64,000 nucleotides of DNA from Pancytospora philotis (GCA_023647555.1 JALRLY010000271.1:1-64000); one strand, 5' to 3'; positions 18,782 through 27,400 are shown, counted from the first letter of the stretch. Translations and numbers: made by a program. Notes: a model not told the origin generated them from the letters alone.

Positions 18782-18895
18782 ATGGCTCAGCGCCCGCGTC
18801 TGTTCTGCAGATTCAAGAGATTGTATCTGGAGTTTTTTACATCCAACGGCATAGTTGACGTGTTCTTATGGTGTGTTGCATTTAAACTGCGGTAA
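18782..18895 (+). CDS. Possible 37-residue protein, unrecognised
   Basis: A short frame starts 6 nt after the AAAAATTTT box, a spacing like that of real genes here. The product has a basic N-terminus (FCRFKRLY) and a hydrophobic second half (GIVDVFLWCVAF) that could span or touch a membrane. No family recognised. The length is within what chance allows and the box is already explained by ELP2, so it is a candidate only. Confidence 0.22.
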   Translation: MAQRPRLFCRFKRLYLEFFTSNGIVDVFLWCVAFKLR

Positions 18896-19071
18896 GTAAT
18901 GCCTGGTGTCCATTTAGAGCCATACCACATCGCGTATGCATTGACTAAGCCAATATACGAAGACGATTCTCCAAAATGCGTAGGAATACCACACAGGTTG
19001 TTGTAAATTTAATATACCGCGAACCAGTCATATTCGTGGCCATACCAACTAGCTCGAAAAACATGACAAAT

Positions 19072-19452
19072 TTATTCAGCTGCATCTACATAGTCGACGC
19101 CCGCGTCCATCCTCAGGAACACGAGCTGCGCGACGCGCATGTGCTTGTCGTAGTTGAAGGGCGTCTCTCCGGAGTTGTATATGTGCACAACGATCTCCTC
19201 GTGGTTCTTGACGTACGACGCCTTGGTCTCCAGCCCGTGCTTGAGCGCCAGGCCGGACCGCCCCATGATCATCCCGAAGTGGTCGTGCGGGACCTGCAGC
19301 GAGAAGCCGAGCCTGATGCTCACCGTGGTGTGCGGCGGGATCACGCCCTCGGAGATGCTGTGCAGGTCGTAGCCCGCCGCGCCCGCGGTCTGGCGCTTGG
19401 GCCTGATGGCGTCGGTGGACAATGCGCGGTAGGTGACGCGGGTGGCATCCAT
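19072..19452 (-). CDS. DUT1: dUTPase, trimeric type, lacking motif V
   Basis: 126 residues from the ATG at 19452; the three codons upstream have no ATG. Hydrolyses dUTP to dUMP and so keeps uracil out of DNA. Seen: motif I AAGYDLHS (25-32), a PPHTT turn (39-43), motif II GRSGLALKH (64-72) and motif IV MRVAQLVF (105-112). Motif III is altered: where other dUTPases have G(V/I)(I/V)DxDYRG, this has ASYVKNHEE (78-86), two residues shorter and with Lys82 at the catalytic Asp position. Motif V, the Gly-rich C-terminal arm, is absent because the protein ends at DYVDAAE. A paralogue 2 kb away has the reverse pattern. An AAAAATTTT box lies 14 nt upstream. Confidence 0.85.
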   Translation of the reverse strand: MDATRVTYRALSTDAIRPKRQTAGAAGYDLHSISEGVIPPHTTVSIRLGFSLQVPHDHFGMIMGRSGLALKHGLETKASYVKNHEEIVVHIYNSGETPFNYDKHMRVAQLVFLRMDAGVDYVDAAE

Positions 19453-19466
19453 TGGGTCCACGAGGT

Positions 19467-19475
19467 AAAAATTTT
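19467..19475 (-). promoter_or_regulatory. AAAAATTTT box of DUT1
   Basis: The box lies 14 nt upstream of the ATG at 19452. Confidence 0.6.
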
Positions 19476-19480
19476 AAGAG

Positions 19481-19502
19481 CCGCTCGCCAGGTCGCGAGC
19501 GG
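19481..19502. other. Perfect GC-rich hairpin upstream of DUT1
   Basis: Eight-base arms CCGCTCGC/GCGAGCGG with a six-base loop. The hairpin sits just outside the A/T box. Could form in DNA or in a transcript from either strand. Confidence 0.55.
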
Positions 19503-19513
19503 TGTGACGGGAT

Positions 19514-19534
19514 CACCCGGGCTCTTGCCCGGTG
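19514..19534. other. Second GC-rich hairpin upstream of DUT1
   Basis: Eight paired bases with one bulged C (arms 19514-19522 and 19527-19534) and a TCTT loop. It follows the first hairpin after 11 nt, so the two form a consecutive stem-loop pair. Confidence 0.5.
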
Positions 19535-19977
19535 CATACGCAGCTACTGTACACGCTGAGAGCTGATCTAAGTGAAAGAATGCGGCAAACTCTATCGGGA
19601 TGCCAGTATGTATAGGCGGTATCGGCGCGTGCGAAGAGAACACCGAAATGGGATGCCCGCTATCCCAAGCGACCGGGCATACCAGAATGGAAATCTTCAA
19701 TAAAAGAACGGCCTATTTGCCCTGACGATAGGATAGGCATTCCTCGAATACCTAGGGTTAGACCGCTTAGACATCTCTCAGATAAAAGGGGGCAGTAATC
19801 AGATCAATCACAGTAAAAGGGGATATGCTGGCGGCCAGAGTGGACAGATGCCAACGTTATTATTAGTTCGATAGTGAGGGGCGACCGTTTACCGGTTAAT
19901 TTTTTTAAGTGACTAATCAGTGCCAGTTCATAAAGGAGACGGTGTCTATAAATATTGATGCGCGGGATTACCCCAGC

Positions 19978-20622
19978 ATGCAACTCCCGAGCGTACTGAG
20001 AACTACCGTTGCCCTGCTTTCACTGTGCACTCTTGCGCAGGCTGGCAGTCCCAGTTCCAGCAGGTCCTCAAGAAAGAGGGGTGCGGATCGAAGCAACCAG
20101 AGCTCTCCGTACCCTCTGAGCGGTTCGAATACGCCTGCCGCTAGCGATGCTCCGAGCCCTCTCTTATACAATATTACTGACCCTGAAATGAATAGAACCT
20201 TGCTCAGGATTTTTTGGGACCGTTGTAATGCTGTGAACGCCAGTCGGCAACCATACCTACATGTTGTAAGGGACCCCAATATTTTTCAGCTCCATAAATC
20301 GCATAATAACATAATTGGTGCATATGTTCAAATAATGGTCCTAGTCAGCCCGGATCTTAAGCATGCGCATAGCGTACTTGAGACGCTGCTTGAGCCGGCG
20401 ATTTCTATCGCTGAGTATAATATGCTCCACGACCTTTTTTCGGAGAGGGGCATGTTAATCCAGCAGGATTATGGCACCGACGGCAAGATTCTGTATAACC
20501 ATTTCTACTTCCACGGGATTACAGTGCAGGACTTCGTAGAGCACAGAGATAATTGGCCATCGATCATCAGGTATTACATCAAGGAGCTGAGAAAAAAATC
20601 CAAATTCGGTCAAGAACAATAA
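19978..20622 (+). CDS. Secreted orphan protein
   Basis: 214 residues from the ATG at 19978, chosen because it starts a clear signal peptide (Leu-rich core TVALLSLCTLAQA, cleavage about residue 22) and has CCCC shortly upstream. The mature protein begins with a Ser/Arg/Pro-rich, probably disordered segment (about 23-60), followed by a mixed helical domain with two Cys and NIT, NRT and NAS sequons. No family recognised. It sits between two dUTPase paralogues that point away from or towards it, with no functional link apparent. It is probably exported to the spore wall, parasite surface or host. Confidence 0.7.
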   Translation: MQLPSVLRTTVALLSLCTLAQAGSPSSSRSSRKRGADRSNQSSPYPLSGSNTPAASDAPSPLLYNITDPEMNRTLLRIFWDRCNAVNASRQPYLHVVRDPNIFQLHKSHNNIIGAYVQIMVLVSPDLKHAHSVLETLLEPAISIAEYNMLHDLFSERGMLIQQDYGTDGKILYNHFYFHGITVQDFVEHRDNWPSIIRYYIKELRKKSKFGQEQ

Positions 20623-21176
20623 ATTGCTCAAGCAGTCTCACACTATTATGAGTATGTTTACACTCGTTTTTATTCATTATGCGCATTTGCAAAGCAGCTA
20701 GTTTTCGCTAGCTTAAACTGCTTGCCGCTCTCCTTTCCAAGGATCTCTCGACGAGCCTCGGGTAACGCACACACAAAGGTCCTCTCAGCACCCGGGATTG
20801 GTTGTGGTGTCCATGTTTGAAGGTATGCCAAATTCACCTATACATTTTGGCGAACTTGATCATCACCCGCCAGAAATCATGAAATACAGCCCAATCTCTA
20901 TCCCTGCTTGTAAGCCGTCCCATATCACCTACGCACCGCAGCGCCTGTGTCCTTTTCTACGCCAGCCGCCGGCAGCAGATCTTTTTTGGCAACATCAGCA
21001 TCGATCAAAAGAGCCTGCTTTTGCCTCTTGCCAAAAACTACAGTATTCTATTGGCTTTGCATCCTCCAGGTTATCCTCACCCGTGATCTCGGTGTTGCCA
21101 CTGTTAAACTACCGCTACACCACACATATCGCAAAACTATACCCACCGAATAACCAGCGGTGCGCTATCCAACTAA
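20623..21176. other. Intergenic region without recognisable gene
   Basis: 554 bp. A 131-codon open frame covers much of it but has low complexity, no start signal and no recognisable motif. Nothing else seen. Confidence 0.45.
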
Positions 21177-21599
21177 TTACTTTAATCCAGTAGACCCGTA
21201 CCCGCCTTCGCCCCTGTCGGTCAGATCGAGACTCTCCACGACGTTCGGGTTGCCGCCGTCGCACCTCAGCAGCACCATCTTCGTCAGCGTGCTGTATGCG
21301 TCGACCTCGTAGTCCTCCCCGCTGTGGTTTACCAGCGTCGCAGCGAGCTCCTTGCCCGTCTCGACGAAGGCCTGCTGGATCTCGATAAAGCTGTTGCCCT
21401 CGCTGGGAACAGCGCCGAGGAGCAGCGACACCCGGCCTTCTGTCTTGTCCAGCCTAAGCCCGGTGGCTACCTCGGTCTGCTTCTTCGATGCTGCGCTGCA
21501 CTGGTACAGGCTGTGTATGGCGTGGCCCATGGCAGCGCCGTGCGCGCGCGTGGGCAGAACGGCATTTGACTTGACTTTTTGTACGGCCATCCGTGACAT
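21177..21599 (-). CDS. Second dUTPase-like protein, motif V kept, motifs I-II lost
   Basis: 140 residues from the ATG at 21599, or 137 from 21590; the AAATTTTT box at 21607-21614 supports a start here rather than further upstream. Aligned to DUT1, the motif I position reads AMGHAIHS (23-30, the Asp lost) and motif II is replaced by LLLGAVPSEG (59-68). Motif III carries AFVETGKE (77-84) with Glu80 at the catalytic Asp place and the same two-residue deletion as DUT1. Motif IV is degraded (LTKMVLL). The C-terminal arm is a textbook motif V: DRGEGGYGSTG (128-138). In trimeric dUTPases the arm closes the active site of a neighbouring subunit, so this protein could complement DUT1. It may also be a regulatory paralogue. 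Confidence 0.75.
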   Translation of the reverse strand: MSRMAVQKVKSNAVLPTRAHGAAMGHAIHSLYQCSAASKKQTEVATGLRLDKTEGRVSLLLGAVPSEGNSFIEIQQAFVETGKELAATLVNHSGEDYEVDAYSTLTKMVLLRCDGGNPNVVESLDLTDRGEGGYGSTGLK

Positions 21600-21927
21600 A
21601 AGGTAGAAATTTTTGAGAGCTTTTCTGGATGATGGCCAGGCATGGGCTGATGTAGGCTTTAAAACGTGCGAATATGCCCACAGCCGGCTCGGATGCATAG
21701 GAACGTATGCACCACCGAGCAGTCTGCTATGCTGGGTGCTGTCCCACGAACCAGTAATAAAAATCGCCGCACCGAATAGCAGATAACTAATAGCAAAAGA
21801 GAGGGTGTAACGCTGCTTGTAACAATAAACAAGAGAATGCAACGGCATGCACGAAAAATTCAAAACCCTAGATTTTTACGAGTATTTATATACTAAGCAA
21901 GCGCAATGCTGCCATTGCACAGCAGAT
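21600..21927. other. Intergenic region between dUTPase-like gene and BMS1 stop
   Basis: About 330 bp. Apart from the A/T box at its left end nothing recognisable; the minus-strand frame running through it lacks features. Confidence 0.4.
21607..21614 (-). promoter_or_regulatory. AAATTTTT box of the dUTPase-like gene
   Basis: The box lies 7 nt upstream of the ATG at 21599 and decides the start over a longer open frame. Confidence 0.55.
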
Positions 21928-24255
21928 TCACTTCTTCTGCTTGTTCCTGGAAATCTTGTGCGCCTTCTTGGCGCTCCTGCCGCCCATCTCCGTGGTCCGC
22001 TTCGCGTCGACAGCATTCTTGCGGCGCCGTTCATCTTTATCGGCTGCGAGCGCTGCTTTCTTCTTCAGATGCCTCAGCTTTCTCTCCTCGGCGGCCTGCT
22101 GCTCCTCCTGGTCCCGCGCAGCACGCAGCTCGGCAAACTCATCCGCCTCGCGTTTGGCGCGCTGCTGCTCGGGCGACAGCGGCAGCTCGATCTCCTCCTT
22201 GCACACAACGACTGTGCGCATGTCGAACGGCAGCTGCTTTTCCAGCTTCGCGACCTCACGCCGCTTCCTGTGCTCCTTGTACCCCAGCTTGGCCCTGGCC
22301 GCCTCGCTATTCTGGGCCGCCAGCTCGTCCGCGTCGCGGCTGCACTCAGAAACGCTCTCCTCGTGCAGCGGCAGCCCGAGCGACTCCTTGATCTCGCGCA
22401 GCGACCGCAGGTACCGGACGCCCGGGCCGGTGTGCACCATGTAGTCCAGAGGCCGCATCGGCATGAACGTCTTGATGAAGACGACATCGGAGAGCGACAG
22501 CGGGCCCTCGAAGGTGGCCCGGAACTCGCCGCTCTTGCCCACCGCGTTCTTCAGCACGCCACGCAGGCCGGCGCTGCTGGCCAGCCGCGCGTTGGAGAAC
22601 TGCGCGGCCTCGTTGCGCGACGAGAACATCGACTGGATGATGGCGGTGTTGCCCATGAGGGTCTTCGGGTACCCGACCAGCTTCAGTTTCTTGCGGATCT
22701 CCGAGGCGCCGCTCGCGTTCAGAACTTGGCCGGAGGCCACGACCCGGAAGGAGGCCGCGGCGTTGTATATGAAGAAGTTCGTCTGCAAAGGCACGGCGGG
22801 CCCGTAGAACGCTATCTCGGAGTAGTACGACCCGGTGCCCTTGAGGTACTTGATCGCCTTGCCCTCCTGCGCGTACAGCGGGATGGTCTGGAACCTGTAC
22901 CAGCCCATCGAGACGAACTGCGGAGCGTTGCTCTTCAGATCGCCCTTCTGCCACTTGTTCTTCACCGCCTTGCCCTGCAGCATGATCTTCCGGTTCTCAG
23001 CCACCAGGCAGCTCCCGAGCACAAGAATGCTCGCAGGGTCGTATTGCAGCCGCAGCTTGATCCGGCAGTACTGCCCAGGGCGTATGAGCCCTGCGCACGC
23101 GTCGAACTCCTCCTTGAGCTCGAGCTCCTCCTGCTTGCGCCGCTGGAGGAAGTTGAGGCCGTCCTTCTCCTGCTCGCTGTACTCCTCGTTGAACTTCTCC
23201 ACGTAGTCCTCCTCCGTCGCAGCCTCCTGCTTGAAGCGCCCGGCGATCCGGCTTCTCAGCAGCTCCATCCCATCATCCGGCTTCTCAGATCGACAATGTT
23301 CGCTCTCGCTGCAAGCATTGCTCTCGTTCTCCTTTTCAGTCTCGCCCACTTCAGCGTCAGAAGCGCTTGGCTCAGAATCATCGCCATCGCGCTGGAAAAC
23401 ACTGCCGGCGCGCTCGTCGCCGTCGTCAAAGAGCCGCACGTCTCCCTCGAACAGGTTGAGCTCCTCGGAGCAGCTGCTCTCCGCCTGCGGCTGCGGCGCC
23501 TCGCAGTTGGGATTGTACAGATACCTGCTCTTCACCTTGCTGCTGCACGGGTCCTCGATCTCAGCGATCTCATCGACGGTGTAGTCGCCGTGCCCCGGCA
23601 CATGCACCTCCGTGCCCGGCCTGAACGGCCCGCCGCGGACGTACCCGTAGAGATGCTCGCCATCCTGCCGGTCAACCACGATGTGCGGGTGCGTGCACTT
23701 CCACTCCAGCGGCCGCGTCTTCATCAGCTCGAGATTCCGCGCGATCTTATCGATCCCGTCGCGCTTCATGTCGAAGAACTTCACGGGGAAGCTGAACTCC
23801 TGCGAGATGCGGTGCGCCACGGCCTTGCGCGTCTGCTGGGGCACGCTGTCACCGGTGTACGTAAGCACCGCCATTATCTTGGTGAGCCCGTGCGAAAGAA
23901 TCATCGCGATGGCCTCGAGCGTCTCCTTCTCGAGCCCGTAGTCGAGGTTGATCGTAAGCACGACGAGATCGGCCACCTTGATCGTGTCTATGACATTCTC
24001 GACATCCGTGGTCGACTCGTACAGCGTGTACCGCCGGCTCCTGCCCTTGAAAGTCACCGGGCCGCGCAGCGCCACCCGCTCGCCGGCGAAGTGGCCGACC
24101 AGCGCGCCGGCGAGCGCCGTCTTGCCCGACCGGGCCGGGCCGACGACCGCCACGAACATCGGCGCATCGTCCTTGTAGTGCATGTTCGGGATGGTCACGC
24201 GGGAGTGGTACTCGTTGTACGCGTTCAGCTTCTCGATCTTACTATACCGTTTCAT
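21928..24255 (-). CDS. BMS1: Bms1 ribosome-biogenesis GTPase
   Basis: 775 residues from the ATG at 24255; the open frame extends 66 codons upstream, but the AAAAATTT box 7 nt before this ATG fixes the start. N-terminal GTPase: Walker A VVGPARSGKTALAGALVG (about 29-46), then LVVLTINLDYGLEKETLE (about 86-103) and KIMAVLTYTGD (about 112-122). A middle acidic region (about 215-300) is followed by the C-terminal AARP2CN/DUF663-like part: GQYCRIKL, YKWQ-like W motifs, YNAAASFRVVASGQVL, IQSMFSSRNEAAQF and MRPLDYMVHTGPG. Coiled basic tail. Bms1 with Rcl1 and U3 assembles the small-subunit processome. It is about two thirds of yeast length, reduced in linkers. Confidence 0.93.
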   Translation of the reverse strand: MKRYSKIEKLNAYNEYHSRVTIPNMHYKDDAPMFVAVVGPARSGKTALAGALVGHFAGERVALRGPVTFKGRSRRYTLYESTTDVENVIDTIKVADLVVLTINLDYGLEKETLEAIAMILSHGLTKIMAVLTYTGDSVPQQTRKAVAHRISQEFSFPVKFFDMKRDGIDKIARNLELMKTRPLEWKCTHPHIVVDRQDGEHLYGYVRGGPFRPGTEVHVPGHGDYTVDEIAEIEDPCSSKVKSRYLYNPNCEAPQPQAESSCSEELNLFEGDVRLFDDGDERAGSVFQRDGDDSEPSASDAEVGETEKENESNACSESEHCRSEKPDDGMELLRSRIAGRFKQEAATEEDYVEKFNEEYSEQEKDGLNFLQRRKQEELELKEEFDACAGLIRPGQYCRIKLRLQYDPASILVLGSCLVAENRKIMLQGKAVKNKWQKGDLKSNAPQFVSMGWYRFQTIPLYAQEGKAIKYLKGTGSYYSEIAFYGPAVPLQTNFFIYNAAASFRVVASGQVLNASGASEIRKKLKLVGYPKTLMGNTAIIQSMFSSRNEAAQFSNARLASSAGLRGVLKNAVGKSGEFRATFEGPLSLSDVVFIKTFMPMRPLDYMVHTGPGVRYLRSLREIKESLGLPLHEESVSECSRDADELAAQNSEAARAKLGYKEHRKRREVAKLEKQLPFDMRTVVVCKEEIELPLSPEQQRAKREADEFAELRAARDQEEQQAAEERKLRHLKKKAALAADKDERRRKNAVDAKRTTEMGGRSAKKAHKISRNKQKK

Positions 24256-24262
24256 CGGCGGT

Positions 24263-24270
24263 AAAAATTT
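24263..24270 (-). promoter_or_regulatory. AAAAATTT box of BMS1
   Basis: The box lies 7 nt upstream of the BMS1 ATG. A second AAAATTT lies 10 bp further out. Confidence 0.6.
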
Positions 24271-24519
24271 GCCGCCAGTAAAATTTGCCGTGCCTGCAGA
24301 ATAGCGTGCAATAAGTGATCTATCAGATACGACGCCTGTTCTGTAACGGCAAATCTCCATTACATCCCTAAATGGTCTGATGATCAAGAACGAATAAAAG
24401 CCGCATATGCGTACAAAGCAAGCCGGTTGACTATAGCATCGATTTATATACAATTGGAGTAGCCCGTGAAGCTAGCAGGCTGTACAGTAAATACGCACAG
24501 CACAGCACGCGGGCGCTGC

Positions 24520-24527
24520 AAATTTTT
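24520..24527 (+). promoter_or_regulatory. AAATTTTT box of the exosome gene
   Basis: The box lies 22 nt before the ATG at 24550; it excludes the longer frame beginning at 24466. Confidence 0.55.
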
Positions 24528-24549
24528 AAAGGAGCGTTTCCGCGCGGCG

Positions 24550-25185
24550 ATGTTCGCACGAGAGCTCGCGCAGATGAACGAGCGGATTTCAGCGCGGAGG
24601 CCCGACGAGCTGCGCGCCATAGCGGTGGAGCACTTTCCCGGCCTCGTTTACGTGCGCTCGGCAAAAGCGGCCATCGCGGTCACGTACAGCAGCGGCACGA
24701 CCGCGCCGTATCCCGACAGGCCGGGCGAGGGCATCTTCCAGATTGCGCTCGCGGGGAAGAAGAACGATCTGCTGGTCGGCTTCCTGCAGAGCGTGTACAT
24801 CAAGTCGAAGTGCGTCACGCTGGACGTGCTCAAGTACGCATGCGCGGTCGAGGCGGTCAGCATCGAGATCAAAGTCATGGAGGTCGACGGGAATCTCTAC
24901 TCCATGTGCATTGCCGGGATCAACGCGGTCATCGCTGCCCTCAGCCTCAAGCGGCTCTTCCTCCCCAGCGTGTTCAGCTTCTGCTCCATCGACGGGCGGC
25001 TCCTGTGCGACCCCGACGCGCTGGAGCTGGAGGCCTCCGACTGGAAGAGCTACGTGGTGATGAAGTCTACGCGCGAGGCGCTGCTGGTGGAGCTCGAGGG
25101 CTCGTCCTGCCCGCCGCAGGATGTTGCCGACATCATCGACAGGGCGTACGATGGCATGAAGCTGCTGGCCGGAGCGGCCCTGTGA
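24550..25185 (+). CDS. RNase PH-like exosome ring subunit
   Basis: 211 residues from the ATG at 24550. The protein has the RNase PH-fold layout of eukaryotic exosome ring subunits. Seen: GEGIFQIALAGKKNDLLVGFLQSVYIKSKCVTLDVLKYACAVEAVSIEIKV as the long strand/helix region, then DGNLYSMCIAGINAVIAALS (compare 'DGgvl.a.i.aa.aAL.da'), typical of Rrp42/43/46/Mtr3 proteins. Catalytic phosphate-binding residues of bacterial RNase PH are not evident, as in eukaryotic ring subunits. It acts as part of the six-membered RNA channel for 3' processing of rRNA and mRNA decay. The exact paralogue cannot be assigned. Confidence 0.7.
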   Translation: MFARELAQMNERISARRPDELRAIAVEHFPGLVYVRSAKAAIAVTYSSGTTAPYPDRPGEGIFQIALAGKKNDLLVGFLQSVYIKSKCVTLDVLKYACAVEAVSIEIKVMEVDGNLYSMCIAGINAVIAALSLKRLFLPSVFSFCSIDGRLLCDPDALELEASDWKSYVVMKSTREALLVELEGSSCPPQDVADIIDRAYDGMKLLAGAAL

Positions 25186-25508
25186 TGAGCAGATGTTGCT
25201 CATCCGTAGCGCAGTAAATTCAGTTGATCAGGTTTGTTTCTAATTGTGTGGTGCTTTTATGTTGGGATGCCACAGATATGCTGATGTGGTTGCGCTTTCA
25301 GGCGCGTTCCAAATCAGTAACGAGTCACTGACAAGGCTTTAAACCGCCTCACTAGGCTATTAATTTGAGAATTTCACTAGATTTATAGCGCTGTGCCATA
25401 CAAAGTACGCATATAGCACATCGCCTGTTTCGCTTCTCCATGGCTAGAAATGCACCGAGCTAGCGCCGAGTCTTTTGCACTCAAGACTGTAAAATTCAGG
25501 ACCGCCCG
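25186..25508. other. Intergenic region without recognisable gene
   Basis: 323 bp between two plus-strand genes. Nothing recognised besides CCC just before the next ATG. Confidence 0.45.
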
Positions 25509-27296
25509 ATGCAGAGGGACGCGTACATCCAGAAGCTCATAGAGAACCACAAAAGGCTGATGGCTGCAGTAGACCAGGACTCGCCGCCTGTCACGCTCAC
25601 TGCGCGGCTCATTGAGCAGCGCGAAGCAACCGGCGCACGGCTCTCCGTATTCGCAGTCGCGAGCACTACACGCCCCACCAAGCTCGCTGCGCTGATCGAA
25701 CAGCGCGTGTTCGTTGAAGGCAAGGAACAGACGTCGGGCACGGTAATAGACGCCTACGATGACAAGATTGTCGTTCTATTCAAGCGGCGGCTGTCTCTCG
25801 GCCAGTTCAGCCTCCGGGTATACGCAAATTACAACAACGAGGTGCTGCTGCAGGCTGCCGAGGCGTTTCTCGCATCTAAGAAGGCCGTCCATCCGTGTCT
25901 GCTCAGCCATACTGCAGAAGAACCGCTTAGTATACAGAAAGGCACCGCCATGTATAGCGGTCGGCTCAACAAGAGCCAGCAGTCCGCTGTGCTGATGGCC
26001 AGAAACGGCGAGCCCTTCAAAATACTCGGGCCGCCCGGCACAGGCAAAACTGAGACGGTCGTGGAGATCATCATCCAGGCGCTGTGCAGGGATAAGTCCG
26101 TGATCGTGTGTGGGCCGAGCAACATATCCGTGGACAACATCATCACACGTTTCATGGCTAGTGATTACTACAGCTCGCACGGCACATCCTTCTACCGCCT
26201 CGGCAGCTCCACGAAGGGCCTCTGCCATCTGAACCTCGAGAGCCGAGCGGACCAGGCCGTGGCGTTCATGGAGGACGAGCGCGACAGCCTTGCCACGACG
26301 GGCAAGTCCGCCAAGGTCAAGAGTAGCAAGAAGGCCTCGCGGGACAACCGCCAGGAGCTGAAGCAGCTCGACAGCGAGAAGAGCGCCAGAAGGCTCGAGT
26401 TCATCAACAAGCTGCGCACCGAGTCGCCTCTGGTTTTTGCTACGCTCTTCTCCTCGCTGAAGGAGAACCACTACTTTGACCTGTGCATCGTAGACGAGGC
26501 CTGCCAGGCTACAGAGCTGGAGTGCTTCATGGGGATCGTCAAGGCGCGGACGTTCATCCTCGCCGGTGACCCCAACCAGCTCTGCCCGGCAAACCCAACG
26601 CTATACACGAAGACTCCGCTGCCCACCGTCACGCTGGCGGAGCAGTACAGAATGCACGAAGAGCTCATGGACTTCAGCAACGGCTACTTCTACGATAGCG
26701 CAATCATCTCCAACAAGCGCGATGACTTTAACTTCTTCGAGAAGAGCCGCATCCTGTTCATCGACACCGCCTTCTTCGGCTGGGACGAGGCCGTCGCCGG
26801 TAGCTCCAAGCAGAACCCCGCCGAGGCCCGGCTCGTGGCGGACGTCGTGCGGTGGCTCTCGCAGCTCCTCAGCCTGCCTGCTGCGATGCAGCGGGCCTCT
26901 CTGAAATCTGGCGCGCAGTCCAAGCGCAAGTCTGGTGACCCGGACAGCCTTTTCTCCATAGGCGTAATCACGGCGTACTCCGCACAGGTCCTGGCCATCC
27001 AGGAGCTGCTGGGCGATCTCCCCAACTGCAGTGTTAATACGGTGGACGGCTTCCAGGGCCAGGAGAAGGACTTCATCGTGCTGAGTCTCGTGCGCTCCAA
27101 CAGCACCAGCGAGATCGGCTTCCTCAGCGACGAGAAGCGTCTGAACGTCGCGCTGACGCGCTGCAAGAAGGGACTCGTGCTGATCGGCGACTCGAACAAC
27201 TTCAAGAAGAACACATTCTTCAGAGCGCTGTTCAGACACCTCAACGAGCATGCCTACGTCGTCGATCCGGACACGTTCGCGCTCCTCATCGAATAA
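25509..27296 (+). CDS. HCS1: Superfamily 1 helicase, Hcs1/IGHMBP2/Upf1-like
   Basis: 595 residues. An N-terminal OB/stalk region (1-150) is followed by two RecA domains. Seen: motif I GPPGTGKTETVVEII (about 176-190), Ia VCGPSNISVDNI (about 201-212), motif II VDEACQATELE (about 325-335), III FILAGDPNQLCP (about 345-356), IV LAEQYRMHEELMDFSNGYFY (about 374-393), V NTVDGFQGQEKDFIVLSLVRS (about 512-532) and VI VALTRCKKGLVLIGD (about 547-561). The stalk-OB arrangement and 'G.L...RLNVALTR' fit the DNA polymerase alpha-associated helicase Hcs1 and human IGHMBP2; it lacks the Cys/His-rich domain of Upf1. 5'-to-3' helicase on DNA or RNA. CCC directly precedes the start. Confidence 0.88.
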   Translation: MQRDAYIQKLIENHKRLMAAVDQDSPPVTLTARLIEQREATGARLSVFAVASTTRPTKLAALIEQRVFVEGKEQTSGTVIDAYDDKIVVLFKRRLSLGQFSLRVYANYNNEVLLQAAEAFLASKKAVHPCLLSHTAEEPLSIQKGTAMYSGRLNKSQQSAVLMARNGEPFKILGPPGTGKTETVVEIIIQALCRDKSVIVCGPSNISVDNIITRFMASDYYSSHGTSFYRLGSSTKGLCHLNLESRADQAVAFMEDERDSLATTGKSAKVKSSKKASRDNRQELKQLDSEKSARRLEFINKLRTESPLVFATLFSSLKENHYFDLCIVDEACQATELECFMGIVKARTFILAGDPNQLCPANPTLYTKTPLPTVTLAEQYRMHEELMDFSNGYFYDSAIISNKRDDFNFFEKSRILFIDTAFFGWDEAVAGSSKQNPAEARLVADVVRWLSQLLSLPAAMQRASLKSGAQSKRKSGDPDSLFSIGVITAYSAQVLAIQELLGDLPNCSVNTVDGFQGQEKDFIVLSLVRSNSTSEIGFLSDEKRLNVALTRCKKGLVLIGDSNNFKKNTFFRALFRHLNEHAYVVDPDTFALLIE

Positions 27297-27325
27297 ATGT
27301 GTTGCGGCAGAAAGCTGACTCTGGC

Positions 27326-27329
27326 AAAA
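27326..27329 (-). terminator. Pol III T-run after tRNA-Thr
   Basis: Four T on the minus strand directly after the tRNA 3' end; minimal Pol III terminator. Confidence 0.6.
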
Positions 27330-27400
27330 GGCGCCACCGGGATTTGAACCCGAGACCTTTTGCTTACAAGGCAAATGCTCTACCACTGAGCTATAACGCC
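27330..27400 (-). tRNA. tRNA-Thr(UGU)
   Basis: 71 nt, intronless, folds as a full cloverleaf. The acceptor stem GGCGTTA/TGGCGCC has two G-T pairs. D arm GCTC-AGTGGTA-GAGC, anticodon arm TTTGC-CTTGTAA-GCAAA, five-base variable loop, T arm TCGGG-TTCAAAT-CCCGG. The anticodon TGT lies at 27366-27368. The A and B boxes are intact and CCA is not encoded. It lies 33 bp after the HCS1 stop, on the opposite strand. Confidence 0.97.

Larger units (their letters stand above)
19453..19977. other. Intergenic region with A/T box and stem-loops
   Basis: 525 bp between divergent genes. Near the dUTPase start it holds the AAAAATTTT box and two strong GC hairpins, listed separately. A weaker stem (GGGAT/ATCCC at 19650-19666) lies further out. 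No protein gene or tRNA recognised. Confidence 0.5.

Noticed and set aside
16753..18858. 701-codon plus-strand frame opposite ELP2
   Set aside because: Same kind of antisense shadow; no domain content.
18892..18917. GTAAGT...TTTAG resembling a 26-nt microsporidian intron
   Set aside because: Splicing would add only about nine codons to an uncertain 37-codon frame, and no clear branch-point motif is present.
20798..21193. 131-codon frame in the spacer after the secreted protein
   Set aside because: No start signal, mixed low-complexity composition, and it overlaps the stop of the dUTPase-like gene.
21847..24264. 805-codon plus-strand frame opposite BMS1
   Set aside because: Shadow of GC-rich codon use; composition His/Arg/Leu-rich without motifs, while BMS1 on the minus strand is certain.
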